Source of the DNA: Psychrobacillus sp040274765 | GTDB taxonomy: Bacteria > Bacillota > Bacilli > Bacillales_A > Planococcaceae | Reading direction: 5' to 3' | Assembly (NCBI GenBank): GCA_040274765.1 | Contig: JBEMAY010000006.1 | Span: 11,569 to 75,568 of the forward strand | Length of the DNA: 64,000 bases | Shown here: positions 27,234 through 34,929 of the stretch, piece after piece | Position numbering within the stretch: the stretch's first letter is position 1 | Layout: each line of letters begins with the position of its first letter | Notes under the pieces: generated by a model | Database searches by the model: none | The model's input: the letters and a program-made list of their open reading frames with translations, nothing else | What the model was told of the DNA's origin: nothing | Made by a program: the position numbers and the translations under genes

Positions 27234-28085
27234 GTGAAAATGATAGAAGATATAACACAAATAAATTGTCAAAGTGAATATGGCTCACTAAAAAAGGTAT
27301 TCTTATGTGAACCTCAATATATGGAAATTAAAGAAGTGATTAATGATGTTCAAAAACAATATATAAATGATAATATTGACCGATCTCTCGCTATTTCACA
27401 GCATCAAAATTTTGAAGAAGCTTTACGAAATGCAGGTGTGGAAGTGATCAAACTACAACCAAGTAAAGACCATCCCGAACAAGTATTTACTAGAGACATT
27501 GGCTTTACTTTAGGAAATCACTTATTTATTTCCGAAATGGCAAACCCTATTCGACAAGGCGAGGAGAAAGTATTAGCTAAGTGGATGAAAGAACACGACA
27601 TTTCATATAAGAAGCTCTCGAATCATTCCATTGAAGGCGGCGATGTAATTGTAGATGGTAATCGTGTATTTATTGGTTTAAGCCATCGTACATCTATGAG
27701 CGCTATAGAAACTTTGCAAAATGAATTACCCGACTTTCAAATAATCCCTATCCCTTTTAATCCAAAGTATTTGCATCTAGATTGTGTCTTCAACATTCTC
27801 TCCTCAAAAGATGCATTAATTTATCCTGATGCGTTTGATGCAAACACCGTTGATTATTTATCAAGCATGTATCATTTAATCGAAGTAAATGAAAGTGAGC
27901 AGTTTTCAATGGGGACCAATGTATTGTCTATTGGCCAAAAGCGAGTATTTAGTTTACCAATAAATCGTGATGTTAACGATCAGATGAGAAAACACGGTTA
28001 TGAGGTGATAGAGGTAGACTTCTCTGAAATTATTAAATCAGGTGGTTCATTTAGATGTTGTTCCATGCCCATTATAAGACAATAA
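27234..28085 (+). CDS. Dimethylarginine dimethylaminohydrolase / amidinotransferase-fold enzyme (YkgA-like)
   Basis: 283 residues of the pentein fold. Landmarks are FTRDIGF near 85-91, EGGDV at 134-138, the catalytic His181 in YLHLDCVF and the nucleophile cysteine in FRCCSMP (Cys275 or Cys276). This pattern fits Bacillus YkgA and bacterial DDAH enzymes, which hydrolyse methylated arginine or ornithine/citrulline-type guanidines. The precise substrate is open. The start is GTG at 27234, ten bases after GGAGG. A monocistronic unit with a clear terminator. Confidence 0.85.
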   Translation: MKMIEDITQINCQSEYGSLKKVFLCEPQYMEIKEVINDVQKQYINDNIDRSLAISQHQNFEEALRNAGVEVIKLQPSKDHPEQVFTRDIGFTLGNHLFISEMANPIRQGEEKVLAKWMKEHDISYKKLSNHSIEGGDVIVDGNRVFIGLSHRTSMSAIETLQNELPDFQIIPIPFNPKYLHLDCVFNILSSKDALIYPDAFDANTVDYLSSMYHLIEVNESEQFSMGTNVLSIGQKRVFSLPINRDVNDQMRKHGYEVIEVDFSEIIKSGGSFRCCSMPIIRQ

Positions 28086-28123
28086 GAAAAAATGCTCTAG
28101 ATATAAGTATGTCGCTCTCATAG

Positions 28124-28176
28124 AAAATAAAACAAGCTTGGAGTCATATTTCTAAGCTTGTTTTATCTTTATTTTT
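28124..28176. terminator. Bidirectional terminator
   Basis: AAAACAAGCTT pairs with AAGCTTGTTTT around an 18-base partly paired loop, with T-rich sequence following. It lies between the convergent DDAH-like and cupin genes. Confidence 0.75.
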
Positions 28177-28205
28177 TATTTAATGATGCATAAATGCGAG
28201 CAGCC

Positions 28206-28712
28206 TTAATACTTATTCGGAATATTTTTGTATGCAAGCTTTTGAATGACAGATGCATGCTCAGGATACTTCTCGAGCAGCTCATCCTGTGTGAAAAGCT
28301 CAAAGTCTTCGTATTCAAACCCCGGTGAAACCATACAACCAACTAACGAAAAAGCTCCGCCTTCTGAAACTGAGGAACCAAATATTGAATTTTTATGTAC
28401 GATGATTTGCGGAGTCTCCCCATTTACGATATCCAAACCAAGCTTATATTCATGGTATATTCCTTTTGAATCAATCACATGTACAATTAAAGGATCGCCT
28501 CCATGAAAATACCATAACTCGTCTGATTTTAAACGATGTAAATGAGAAATATCTTTTTCTTCAAGCAAAAAGTAAATGCTTGTAAATAGTTTTCTTGAGG
28601 AGCCATTTGTATTTAATGTATCCTCCGAGGCAAAGGTTGAACGAAAGTATCCACCCTCTGCGTGTGGTTCCAAGCCTAAATGCTCCATATAATAGGAAGC
28701 ACCCTTTCTCAT
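28206..28712 (-). CDS. Cupin-fold protein, DUF985 family
   Basis: 168 residues of a single-domain cupin. Motifs are the family-specific PHAEGGYFRSTF near residues 16-27, SIYFLLEEKDISHLHRL, ELWYFHGGDPL and the second box FSLVGCMVSPGFEYEDFEL. DUF985 proteins (YML079w-like) have a sugar- or nucleotide-binding cupin barrel with unknown function. The gene overlaps the phosphatase stop by one base (TAATG), so the two are translated together. Confidence 0.85.
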   Translation of the reverse strand: MRKGASYYMEHLGLEPHAEGGYFRSTFASEDTLNTNGSSRKLFTSIYFLLEEKDISHLHRLKSDELWYFHGGDPLIVHVIDSKGIYHEYKLGLDIVNGETPQIIVHKNSIFGSSVSEGGAFSLVGCMVSPGFEYEDFELFTQDELLEKYPEHASVIQKLAYKNIPNKY

Positions 28713-29299
28713 TATACCTCCCTCATTTCTAAATGCTTCATGCAGTTAAAAAGGTGGCATTGGTTTCTCTCGTCTTTTAGCTCAACAATGGTAACAGAGG
28801 TATTTCCAATATCATTTGAGAAATCTCCACCTGGTATAAGTGCGTTAAAAACTCTAGCAAGAAAGCCTCCATGACTAACAACTATGATTTTCTTTCCGGA
28901 ATGTGCCTTTTTTATATCCTCGATAAAAGACATCCCTCTAGCGATAATAGCGTCTTCCTTCTCAAAGCCCATATCCTGCTCTCTCCAATTTAGCCCCCAC
29001 TTATCTACTCGTTCTTGCTCGGTAGTCCCCTCTACAAGACCTCCTCCAATCTCTCCTAAACGGATATCTATATTAAAATTTATTTCAGGTTGCTTTTTTG
29101 CTATAATTTCAGCTGTACGCTTTGCTCTAATTAGTGGACTGGTATACATTACATCCCACTGCTCTTTTCCCATCCGCTCGGCAACTCGCTCTGCCATTAA
29201 AATTCCTTCTTCATCTAACGGCACATCCGTTTTACCCTGAGCTCGCCCCTCTTTATTCCAAGCTGTCACACCATGTCTAATAAACGCTATTGTAGTCAT
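28712..29299 (-). CDS. Histidine phosphatase family protein
   Basis: 195 residues. The catalytic RHG motif is at residues 8-10 (FIRHGVTAWN), the arginine block TSPLIRAKRTAE is near 54-65, and the second histidine lies in VVSHGGFLARV near 140. This is the phosphoglycerate-mutase-like branch of acid phosphatases; the substrate is not predictable. It is the first gene of the pair with the cupin and is divergent from the MerR regulator. Confidence 0.88.
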   Translation of the reverse strand: MTTIAFIRHGVTAWNKEGRAQGKTDVPLDEEGILMAERVAERMGKEQWDVMYTSPLIRAKRTAEIIAKKQPEINFNIDIRLGEIGGGLVEGTTEQERVDKWGLNWREQDMGFEKEDAIIARGMSFIEDIKKAHSGKKIIVVSHGGFLARVFNALIPGGDFSNDIGNTSVTIVELKDERNQCHLFNCMKHLEMREV

Positions 29300-29386
29300 T
29301 TATAATAACCCCCTTTGTTCTAAGATAAGATAGAAATTACCTTTCGTAAAGTGCAGCATAAAATGCTAATTAAATTTATTTAACAC

Positions 29387-29417
29387 TTGACCTTCACGCA
29401 ACGTAAACCTTTACACT
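29387..29417 (+). promoter_or_regulatory. MerR-type promoter with 19-bp spacer
   Basis: TTGACC (29387) and TACACT (29412) are separated by 19 bp, the over-long spacer typical of MerR-activated promoters. The spacer holds TTCACGcaACGTAAA, an imperfect inverted repeat positioned as a MerR operator. It lies just upstream of the merR-tipAS gene, so autoregulation is likely. Confidence 0.68.
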
Positions 29418-29439
29418 ACATATAACAGGAGGTGAGGAA

Positions 29440-30198
29440 ATGAAATATACCATTCATAAGCTTGCTGAACTTGCTGGAATTAGTACTCGAACCTTACGTT
29501 ATTATGATGAGATTTATTTATTAAAACCAGCCAGCCTAACTGAGGCGGGCTACAGAATGTATGGGTCAGAGGAGGTAAATCGCCTGCAACAAATATTGTT
29601 TTACCGAGAATTGGGGATAAGCTTGGGACAAATAAAAGACATCCTCACTTCACCAGGCTTTGATAGTACTGTTGCTTTAAAGGAGCATAAAGAAAAGCTA
29701 ATTCAGAAAAGAGCTCAGCTTGATTTGTTAATAATTAATGTGGATAAATCGATTCAGGAATATGAAAGGGGTATTAAAATGACGGATAAAGAAAAATTTG
29801 AAGGCTTTAAACAGGAGCTTGTGGACAACAATGAGGATATGTACGGTGAGGAAATTCGAAACGCTTACGGAAATAATGTTATAGACCAATCCAATGCTTT
29901 ACTAAAAAACATGACGAAAGAACAGTATGAGGAGGTTGTAAAGTTAGAGCAGGATGTATTAGATAGCCTAAAAGAAGCAATGGTGGCCGGTGATCCAACA
30001 AGTAAACTCGGTCAAAAGACAGCAAAACTGCATAAACAGTGGATAAGCTTTCATTGGCCAAAATATTCAAAGCAAGCGCATGCAGGTCTTGCTGAAATGT
30101 ATGTGGCAGACGAGCGGTTCCAAGCTTATTACGATAAAGTTCAAACAGGTGCGGCGCAATTTTTACGTGACGCCATTGTAGAATACACTAAAAACTAG
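29440..30198 (+). CDS. MerR family regulator with TipAS effector domain
   Basis: 252 residues. The N-terminal MerR winged helix (1-70) has ISTRTLRYYDEIYLLKPASL, followed by the dimerisation coiled coil (about 75-115). The C-terminal domain (about 140-250) is TipAS-like with HKQWISFHWPKYSKQAHAGLAEMYV (quoted landmarks: WISFHWP and HAGLAEMY) and DERFQAYYD. TipA-type regulators sense thiopeptides or other multidrug ligands by covalent or tight binding. AGGAGGTG precedes the ATG. The promoter upstream has MerR geometry. Confidence 0.9.
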   Translation: MKYTIHKLAELAGISTRTLRYYDEIYLLKPASLTEAGYRMYGSEEVNRLQQILFYRELGISLGQIKDILTSPGFDSTVALKEHKEKLIQKRAQLDLLIINVDKSIQEYERGIKMTDKEKFEGFKQELVDNNEDMYGEEIRNAYGNNVIDQSNALLKNMTKEQYEEVVKLEQDVLDSLKEAMVAGDPTSKLGQKTAKLHKQWISFHWPKYSKQAHAGLAEMYVADERFQAYYDKVQTGAAQFLRDAIVEYTKN

Positions 30199-30222
30199 AA
30201 GGCACGCCTTCTAGTTTTTTAA
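30188..30222. terminator. Bidirectional terminator
   Basis: AAAAACTAGAAGG, loop CACG, then the complementary CCTTCTAGTTTTTT. The stop TAG of the merR gene lies in the first arm and the tail overlaps the convergent Nudix gene. Confidence 0.85.
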
Positions 30223-30627
30223 GAGTTTCTCTATTATGTGGATATCATCGGGATAAGCTAGTGGCAAGTTCTTAATTTCAGCGAGTGACTTCCAAGCAAT
30301 CTCATGAATAAATTCATCTGGATCATGAATCGTTAATTCTCCACTAAGAAATTCTACTATAAAATACTCTACATAATACGAAATGCCATAATCACTTAAT
30401 ATTCCACTTTTTTTATGTATCATTTCAATTGGACGAACAGTTAAGCCTGTCTCCTCCCAAAATTCCCGGACACAGCATTCTTCAAAAGTTTCCCCTTCCT
30501 CCAGCGTACCTGAAGGAACTGTCCACTGCTTATCCTCTCCTGGTGCTGCCTGTAAAACCATTAACACTTCATTCCGCTCATTTAAACAAATACCGGCCGC
30601 CCCTTGCCATTTAAACATTCTTTCCAC
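30211..30627 (-). CDS. Nudix hydrolase
   Basis: 138 residues. The Nudix box runs from GTLEEGETFEECCVREFWEE (GX5EX7REXXEE) near residues 40-59 and is followed by TGL. The protein is cytoplasmic and should cleave a nucleoside-diphosphate-linked substrate with Mg2+; the substrate is unknown. The first codon is GTG at 30627 with AGGAAGG nearby; an in-frame ATG three codons in is an alternative. Single gene, divergent from padR. Confidence 0.85.
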   Translation of the reverse strand: MERMFKWQGAAGICLNERNEVLMVLQAAPGEDKQWTVPSGTLEEGETFEECCVREFWEETGLTVRPIEMIHKKSGILSDYGISYYVEYFIVEFLSGELTIHDPDEFIHEIAWKSLAEIKNLPLAYPDDIHIIEKLLKN

Positions 30628-30779
30628 TGTCCTTCCTAAGCTATAAAATATTATATTTCTATTATACCTTACCGATGGATAGCATTCCTAGATACTAGAA
30701 GCTACCCTACTTTAGTGCATCCACCTAGTACCATAAATCAAAAAAATGTACCCTAACCCTTATTATTTTTTCCAGTACC

Positions 30780-30808
30780 TTGCATTGTATAATAGCATAT
30801 GGTATATT
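30780..30808 (+). promoter_or_regulatory. Probable sigma-A promoter of the padR operon
   Basis: TTGCAT and TATATT are separated by exactly 17 bp, about 50 bp upstream of the chosen padR start. Several TACC/GGTA steps nearby could form a PadR operator, but I cannot define it. Confidence 0.45.
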
Positions 30809-30858
30809 ACTTCCAACGGTACTGTTTATTGAATAGTAGCGAAGGGAGTGAAGAAAAA

Positions 30859-31182
30859 GTGAATATACAATTTAAAAAGGGTGTGTTAAACCTGTGTGTG
30901 CTTGTCTTGTTAGATAAGCAGGATCGATATGGGTATGAGCTTGTACAAAAAATCTCCGATCAAATCTCGATTTCAGAAGGCTCGGTTTACCCTCTCCTTA
31001 GACGATTAACAAAGGAAGGCTACTTCACGACTTATTTACAGGAATCAACGGAAGGTCCCCCACGTAAGTATTATAAGCTGACGGATCTCGGTAGAACATA
31101 TCTTCATGAGCAATTAAACGAATGGAAAAGCTTTACGGATGGTGTGAATAATCTAATCGAAGAGGGTGTAAAAAATGACTGA
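30859..31182 (+). CDS. PadR family transcriptional regulator
   Basis: About 107 residues from the GTG at 30859, ten bases after AAGGGAG; this gives the standard short PadR length. The winged helix includes YGYELVQKISDQISISEGSVYPLLRRL and the wing PRKYYKLTDLGR (landmarks YGYELV, YPLLRRL and YYKLTDLG). PadR proteins of this class repress their own operon, often with a DUF1700/DUF4097 membrane-stress partner as here. The gene overlaps its neighbour by eight bases. Confidence 0.9.
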   Translation: MNIQFKKGVLNLCVLVLLDKQDRYGYELVQKISDQISISEGSVYPLLRRLTKEGYFTTYLQESTEGPPRKYYKLTDLGRTYLHEQLNEWKSFTDGVNNLIEEGVKND

Positions 31183-32230
31183 GCAACAATTTATTAAGGA
31201 ATTGGAACTTGCATTACATCAAATGACAGCGGACGAGCGTAACGAAATAATATCGGATATTCGAGAGTATTTCTCTAATGCACGAGAAGATGGGAAAACG
31301 GATATGGATATTTCAGCCTCACTTGGCTCACCAAAGCAGATTGCACAGGAGCTTCTTGAAAATTATGTTCCGGTAAAGTCCCAGCCAAAGGCTTTTACAA
31401 GTGATAAATTGATACGTATACCGGACTCTACGTTTACTAATGTACTAATAGATTTAGACTATGGAGCTCTAAATCTGTTTCCATCTGAGACAGATGAAAC
31501 AATCGTTGAGCTAATTGGAGAAAGTGAAAAACTTTCATTTGTGGCTGAGGTGATTGGTGATACACTTTCTGTTAAGTTAAAATCTAAAAAAATGAGCTTC
31601 TTTACTTTTATTTTTCAAGTAAAGGAACTAAAAGTAAACGTCGCTCTACCAAAAAAGCTCTATTCAACTATTATTATGAAAACAGATGATGGACGTATTC
31701 GAGCGGAAAAAATGCTAGGAAAAAATATTAAAGTTTCCTCTGACAACGGCTCCATCGCACTTCAGGAAATAGCTTCTACTATGATGGAGGTTTCCACAGA
31801 TAATGGGCGAATTGAGTTAGATCGGGTCCAGACTGATAAGCTAACTACTACAACTGATAACGGAAGAATAGAACTTCGCAATGTGGATACCGAGAAAGTT
31901 CATGCAGAAACAGACAATGGCCGTATCACCATGCAATATGTAAATGGGGATATCCTGGGGAAAACAGACAACGGACGAATTGAACTGTTAACAACTAGCA
32001 TCGATCGTATGATTGACCTTAAGACTGACAACGGGAGTATCATGATTGAAACAGAAACCGACCCTACAGATGTATCTATCTCTGCTAAAGTCGATTGGGG
32101 TAAAGTCGATATTTTTGGTGAACGTAACTCTAATACAGTATTTGGTGCAGGGACTCATCAAGTCAGATTAACATCTGACAACGGCAGACTAACTGTAGCT
32201 AAACGTGCAGTTTCTGGAATTAAATTATAA
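31175..32230 (+). CDS. HAAS-DUF4097 protein with beta-repeat domain
   Basis: 351 residues. An N-terminal HAAS/DUF1700-type helical domain (about 1-70) with DERNEIISDIREYFSNARE and a GSPKQIAQELLENY segment is followed by a repetitive beta region (about 85-345). In that region TDNGRIEL-like units recur about every 18-22 residues, nine times by eye, which suggests a beta helix or roll as in DUF4097 (YvlB) proteins. There is no membrane helix, unlike some relatives. Coupling to padR by an 8-bp overlap is a conserved pairing. Function is unknown; relatives are linked to envelope stress. Confidence 0.85.
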   Translation: MTEQQFIKELELALHQMTADERNEIISDIREYFSNAREDGKTDMDISASLGSPKQIAQELLENYVPVKSQPKAFTSDKLIRIPDSTFTNVLIDLDYGALNLFPSETDETIVELIGESEKLSFVAEVIGDTLSVKLKSKKMSFFTFIFQVKELKVNVALPKKLYSTIIMKTDDGRIRAEKMLGKNIKVSSDNGSIALQEIASTMMEVSTDNGRIELDRVQTDKLTTTTDNGRIELRNVDTEKVHAETDNGRITMQYVNGDILGKTDNGRIELLTTSIDRMIDLKTDNGSIMIETETDPTDVSISAKVDWGKVDIFGERNSNTVFGAGTHQVRLTSDNGRLTVAKRAVSGIKL

Positions 32231-32289
32231 ACACTCTTTTTCCCCTTTTCTCATAGACTAGGTAAGGACTATGACAAAAGGGGAAATGT

Positions 32290-33033
32290 ATGAATAAAAC
32301 AGAAAACTACAACCAACAGATGTATGCTCAACAGGCTTTTCAACAATCCTTAGCACTAATAGCGGAAGCAGTACAAGGAGAAAAAGAAGATCAAATTTTT
32401 TATGATTATTTAATTTCCTTAGCTCCTACGCAAGAGCAAATTGAAATAATCACCTCTATTCGAAACGATGAAATAAAACATAATCAGTGGTTTAAGCAAA
32501 TGTACCAAGCGTTAACCGGCAATGAGGCAGTAAGTACGCCCCAAGCTCAATTCGTTCCTCCAGCAAGCTATGGAGAAGGCATAAAAAAAGCATTTTTCGG
32601 AGAGCTTAAAGCAATGGAGAAATACAGAGTGATACGGGAAGGCCTACCCTATCGTGAATATAGAGATATTGTTTTTGAAATCTTAACAGACGAAATGAAG
32701 CACGCTCAATTATATAATTATATTTTAACGGAGAATATCTCTAAAAACATACCTGTTATGACAACAGCAGAAAACACTACATCGGCTGCTACAAGCAATG
32801 GACCTGAGCCAGTCGCCTTCCCGGATCAGTGGATTCAGTATACCGAATACCTTGTAAACGAAGGTCTTAATGATGTGGAAAGAGGCATCAATACGAAGCA
32901 CATCTTACAGGAATTTATATTGATGGGTGTGCTAGTTGGGAAAGGCTATACACCTGAGCAAGCATACGAAACAGTGGAAAATTGGGAGCTATCAGGAGAA
33001 TCACAAATACTTAAACAAAGTAAAAATAGTTAA
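32290..33033 (+). CDS. Ferritin-like domain protein
   Basis: 247 residues, soluble. It has two ferritin-like helical pairs: residues about 10-72 with EAVQGEKEDQIFYDYL and NDEIKHNQW, and about 95-155 with GELKAMEKYRVIREG and TDEMKHAQLYNYIL. The glutamate and ExxH residues needed for a diiron site are present in both halves. A third helical segment near 185-235 is less clear. Such proteins are common in spore-formers as rubrerythrin-like peroxide or iron proteins, but the activity here is not proven. It has its own GGGGAAATGT ribosome site and terminator. Confidence 0.8.
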   Translation: MNKTENYNQQMYAQQAFQQSLALIAEAVQGEKEDQIFYDYLISLAPTQEQIEIITSIRNDEIKHNQWFKQMYQALTGNEAVSTPQAQFVPPASYGEGIKKAFFGELKAMEKYRVIREGLPYREYRDIVFEILTDEMKHAQLYNYILTENISKNIPVMTTAENTTSAATSNGPEPVAFPDQWIQYTEYLVNEGLNDVERGINTKHILQEFILMGVLVGKGYTPEQAYETVENWELSGESQILKQSKNS

Positions 33034-33039
33034 ATAAGC

Positions 33040-33070
33040 CAACGCTGCGTGTAAAACGCAGCCTTTTTTA
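33040..33070 (+). terminator. Terminator of the ferritin-like gene
   Basis: GCTGCGT, loop GTAAA, ACGCAGC, then a T-run. Confidence 0.88.
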
Positions 33071-33154
33071 TGTCCATTTTTTTACTTTCTCATGTTACGC
33101 TAAAATAAATATTTTATTTTTGAGAAAAATTAAAATCGTAGACGTTATATAGAG

Positions 33155-33170
33155 TGTAAAAGCTTTTACA
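33155..33170. promoter_or_regulatory. Perfect 16-bp palindrome upstream of the ECF sigma gene
   Basis: TGTAAAAGCTTTTACA lies between a weak sigma-A-like promoter (TTGAGA near 33120, TTATAT near 33145, 19-bp spacing) and the AAAAGGAG site. It may be an operator or an RNA hairpin. I do not recognise the cognate regulator. Confidence 0.5.
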
Positions 33171-33193
33171 ACTATCAAAAGGAGCTATTGTAG

Positions 33194-33760
33194 ATGAAAT
33201 CAACTGAATATAATTTTATCCACAGGCTGCAATCCGGGAAAGAAGATGCACTCGAATATATTGTGGACAATTACTTACCGTTAATAAAAGGCGTTTCCTA
33301 CAAGGTTCTTTCCCCTTTAAATAATGCTGGAATGATAGATGAATGTATTAATGATATCTTTTTATCGATTTGGCAACATGCAAAGGATTTCAATGGAGAC
33401 ACATCCGATTTTAAAAAGTGGATATGTGTAATCGCTAAATTTAAGGCAATTGATTACTATCGAAAAGCAACTCGTAATATGGAGGTTTCTAGTGAGCAGA
33501 TGGAGCTTAACCCTGCAGATTCAATAGAAAAACATTTAATTCTTACAGAAAACAGAAACGAGCTAATGCAATTAATCCATAAACTAGACCCAATCGACCA
33601 ACAAATCTTCATCATGCGTTTTTTTCTTGGTGAAAGTACAGATGCTATCGCTAAGAAACTAGGAAAAACAAAAGCATCTGTAGATAATCGCATATACCGA
33701 GGAAAGAAAAAGCTAAATGGACAGGTTACGAAATTTCTATTAGGAGGTAGCTTTGTATGA
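33194..33760 (+). CDS. ECF-type sigma-70 family RNA polymerase sigma factor
   Basis: 188 residues. Region 2 (about 20-90) has DECINDIFLSIWQHAKDF and FKKWICVIAKFKAIDYYRK, the latter matching the region 2.4/-10 recognition segment. Region 4 (about 120-175) has LDPIDQQIFIMRFFLGESTDAIAKKLGK (landmarks LDPIDQQIF and TDAIAKKLG) and an HTH ending in KASVDNRIYRGKKKL. There is no region 1 or 3, as expected for ECF sigmas. Its stop overlaps the start of the anti-sigma gene by four bases (ATGA), a hallmark of sigma/anti-sigma pairs. Confidence 0.92.
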   Translation: MKSTEYNFIHRLQSGKEDALEYIVDNYLPLIKGVSYKVLSPLNNAGMIDECINDIFLSIWQHAKDFNGDTSDFKKWICVIAKFKAIDYYRKATRNMEVSSEQMELNPADSIEKHLILTENRNELMQLIHKLDPIDQQIFIMRFFLGESTDAIAKKLGKTKASVDNRIYRGKKKLNGQVTKFLLGGSFV

Positions 33761-34863
33761 AGGACCTTTACAAGCAATTTAATGATATAGAAATAGACTT
33801 AGATGAATTCGAAGAGATGGAAGTAAGCGAATTTGAGCGAGCGAAGGTAAAAAAAGAATTAAAAAATAAAATCTCTCCTAAACAAAAGAAAGCAAAAAAG
33901 ATTTTAGCTGCCGCTTCTCTTGCTGCAGGACTCAGTATCTCTGCTTTAGTAGGACTTTCCTTCACAGCCTACGCGGACAATATTCCAGTCATCAGTAATA
34001 TTTATAAATTCTTTGATAACTACGGAAGTAATAATGGAGATTTCTATGGAGGTTATGCGGAAAGTGCAACTCCGCTCCACTTAACAGCAGCAAGCAACGG
34101 AATTAATGTAACAGTGGACGATGCTATTTACGATGGTGAATCAGTTATTGTTACCTATACAATTGATGCTGATAAAGATCTAGGAAACCCTTTAATCATA
34201 AGAGGTGTTCCACACCTTCAAAAATCTCCTAAAACAGGTAGCCACCAAGCCTTTAAAGTATCTGAAAACGAGAACAAATATGCAGGCATTTTCACTATGA
34301 AAATAGAAGAACAGGACACCTCTTTACCGATAGAATGGAACATAGACTATTTACGTCCAGGTAGAACCATTGATAATGAGCCTATCAAAGGCAATTGGAA
34401 ATTTAACTTCACTTTAAATAAGGCAGATATAGCAATCTATCCTATAGATAAAAAGCTTGAACAAGACAACCTTACTGTCCATATCCAAAAGCTAACGATA
34501 TCTTCTAATTCATTTCATCTTCTTTATGAACAATTTCCAGCCGATGAGTTGGATAAAGAATGGGATAAAATAAATGTCGACCTACTAGTACGAGATGATT
34601 TAGGTTATCTTTATCCACTGGAAGACCAAGGTGGAAACGGTGATTCTTTCCTTCATCCGAATGCTATTAAATGGGGCGCTATCTACGAGAAGATTAATCC
34701 TAAAGCTACTCAACTCATAATTACTCCTATAGTAGAATTTTATGATTATGATTTAGTTGATTATAGAGAGGATGGTTCTATAAAAGGTAGAGGTCGCTCC
34801 AATGATAGCACAGCCGATCAAAAACAATTTAAGATGAATGACATCATTATCGATTTAAAATAA
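33757..34863 (+). CDS. DUF4179 membrane anti-sigma factor
   Basis: 368 residues. The N-terminal cytoplasmic segment (1-48) is rich in acidic then basic residues. One membrane helix (about 49-70, LAAASLAAGLSISALVGLSF) is followed by FTAYADNIPVISNIYKFF and a long extracytoplasmic beta-rich domain to the end. This matches the DUF4179 anti-sigma family (C-terminal DUF5643-like region), encoded with an ECF sigma. The inducing signal is unknown. The gene overlaps the sigma gene by four bases and ends at a strong terminator. Confidence 0.9.
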   Translation: MKDLYKQFNDIEIDLDEFEEMEVSEFERAKVKKELKNKISPKQKKAKKILAAASLAAGLSISALVGLSFTAYADNIPVISNIYKFFDNYGSNNGDFYGGYAESATPLHLTAASNGINVTVDDAIYDGESVIVTYTIDADKDLGNPLIIRGVPHLQKSPKTGSHQAFKVSENENKYAGIFTMKIEEQDTSLPIEWNIDYLRPGRTIDNEPIKGNWKFNFTLNKADIAIYPIDKKLEQDNLTVHIQKLTISSNSFHLLYEQFPADELDKEWDKINVDLLVRDDLGYLYPLEDQGGNGDSFLHPNAIKWGAIYEKINPKATQLIITPIVEFYDYDLVDYREDGSIKGRGRSNDSTADQKQFKMNDIIIDLK

Positions 34864-34880
34864 AGGAAACCTCTTTAGCA

Positions 34881-34918
34881 TTAGCTAAGCTCTTTAAAGT
34901 GAGCTTAGCTTTTTTCTT
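34881..34918. terminator. Terminator between the anti-sigma and kinase genes
   Basis: AGCTAAGCTC, loop TTTAAAGT, GAGCTTAGCT, then TTTTTTC. Confidence 0.85.
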
Positions 34919-34929
34919 CTCCCTACTTA

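Noticed and set aside
27208..27234. Eight-codon leader ORF before the DDAH-like gene
   Set aside because: Ribosome site spacing is too short and nothing suggests attenuation.
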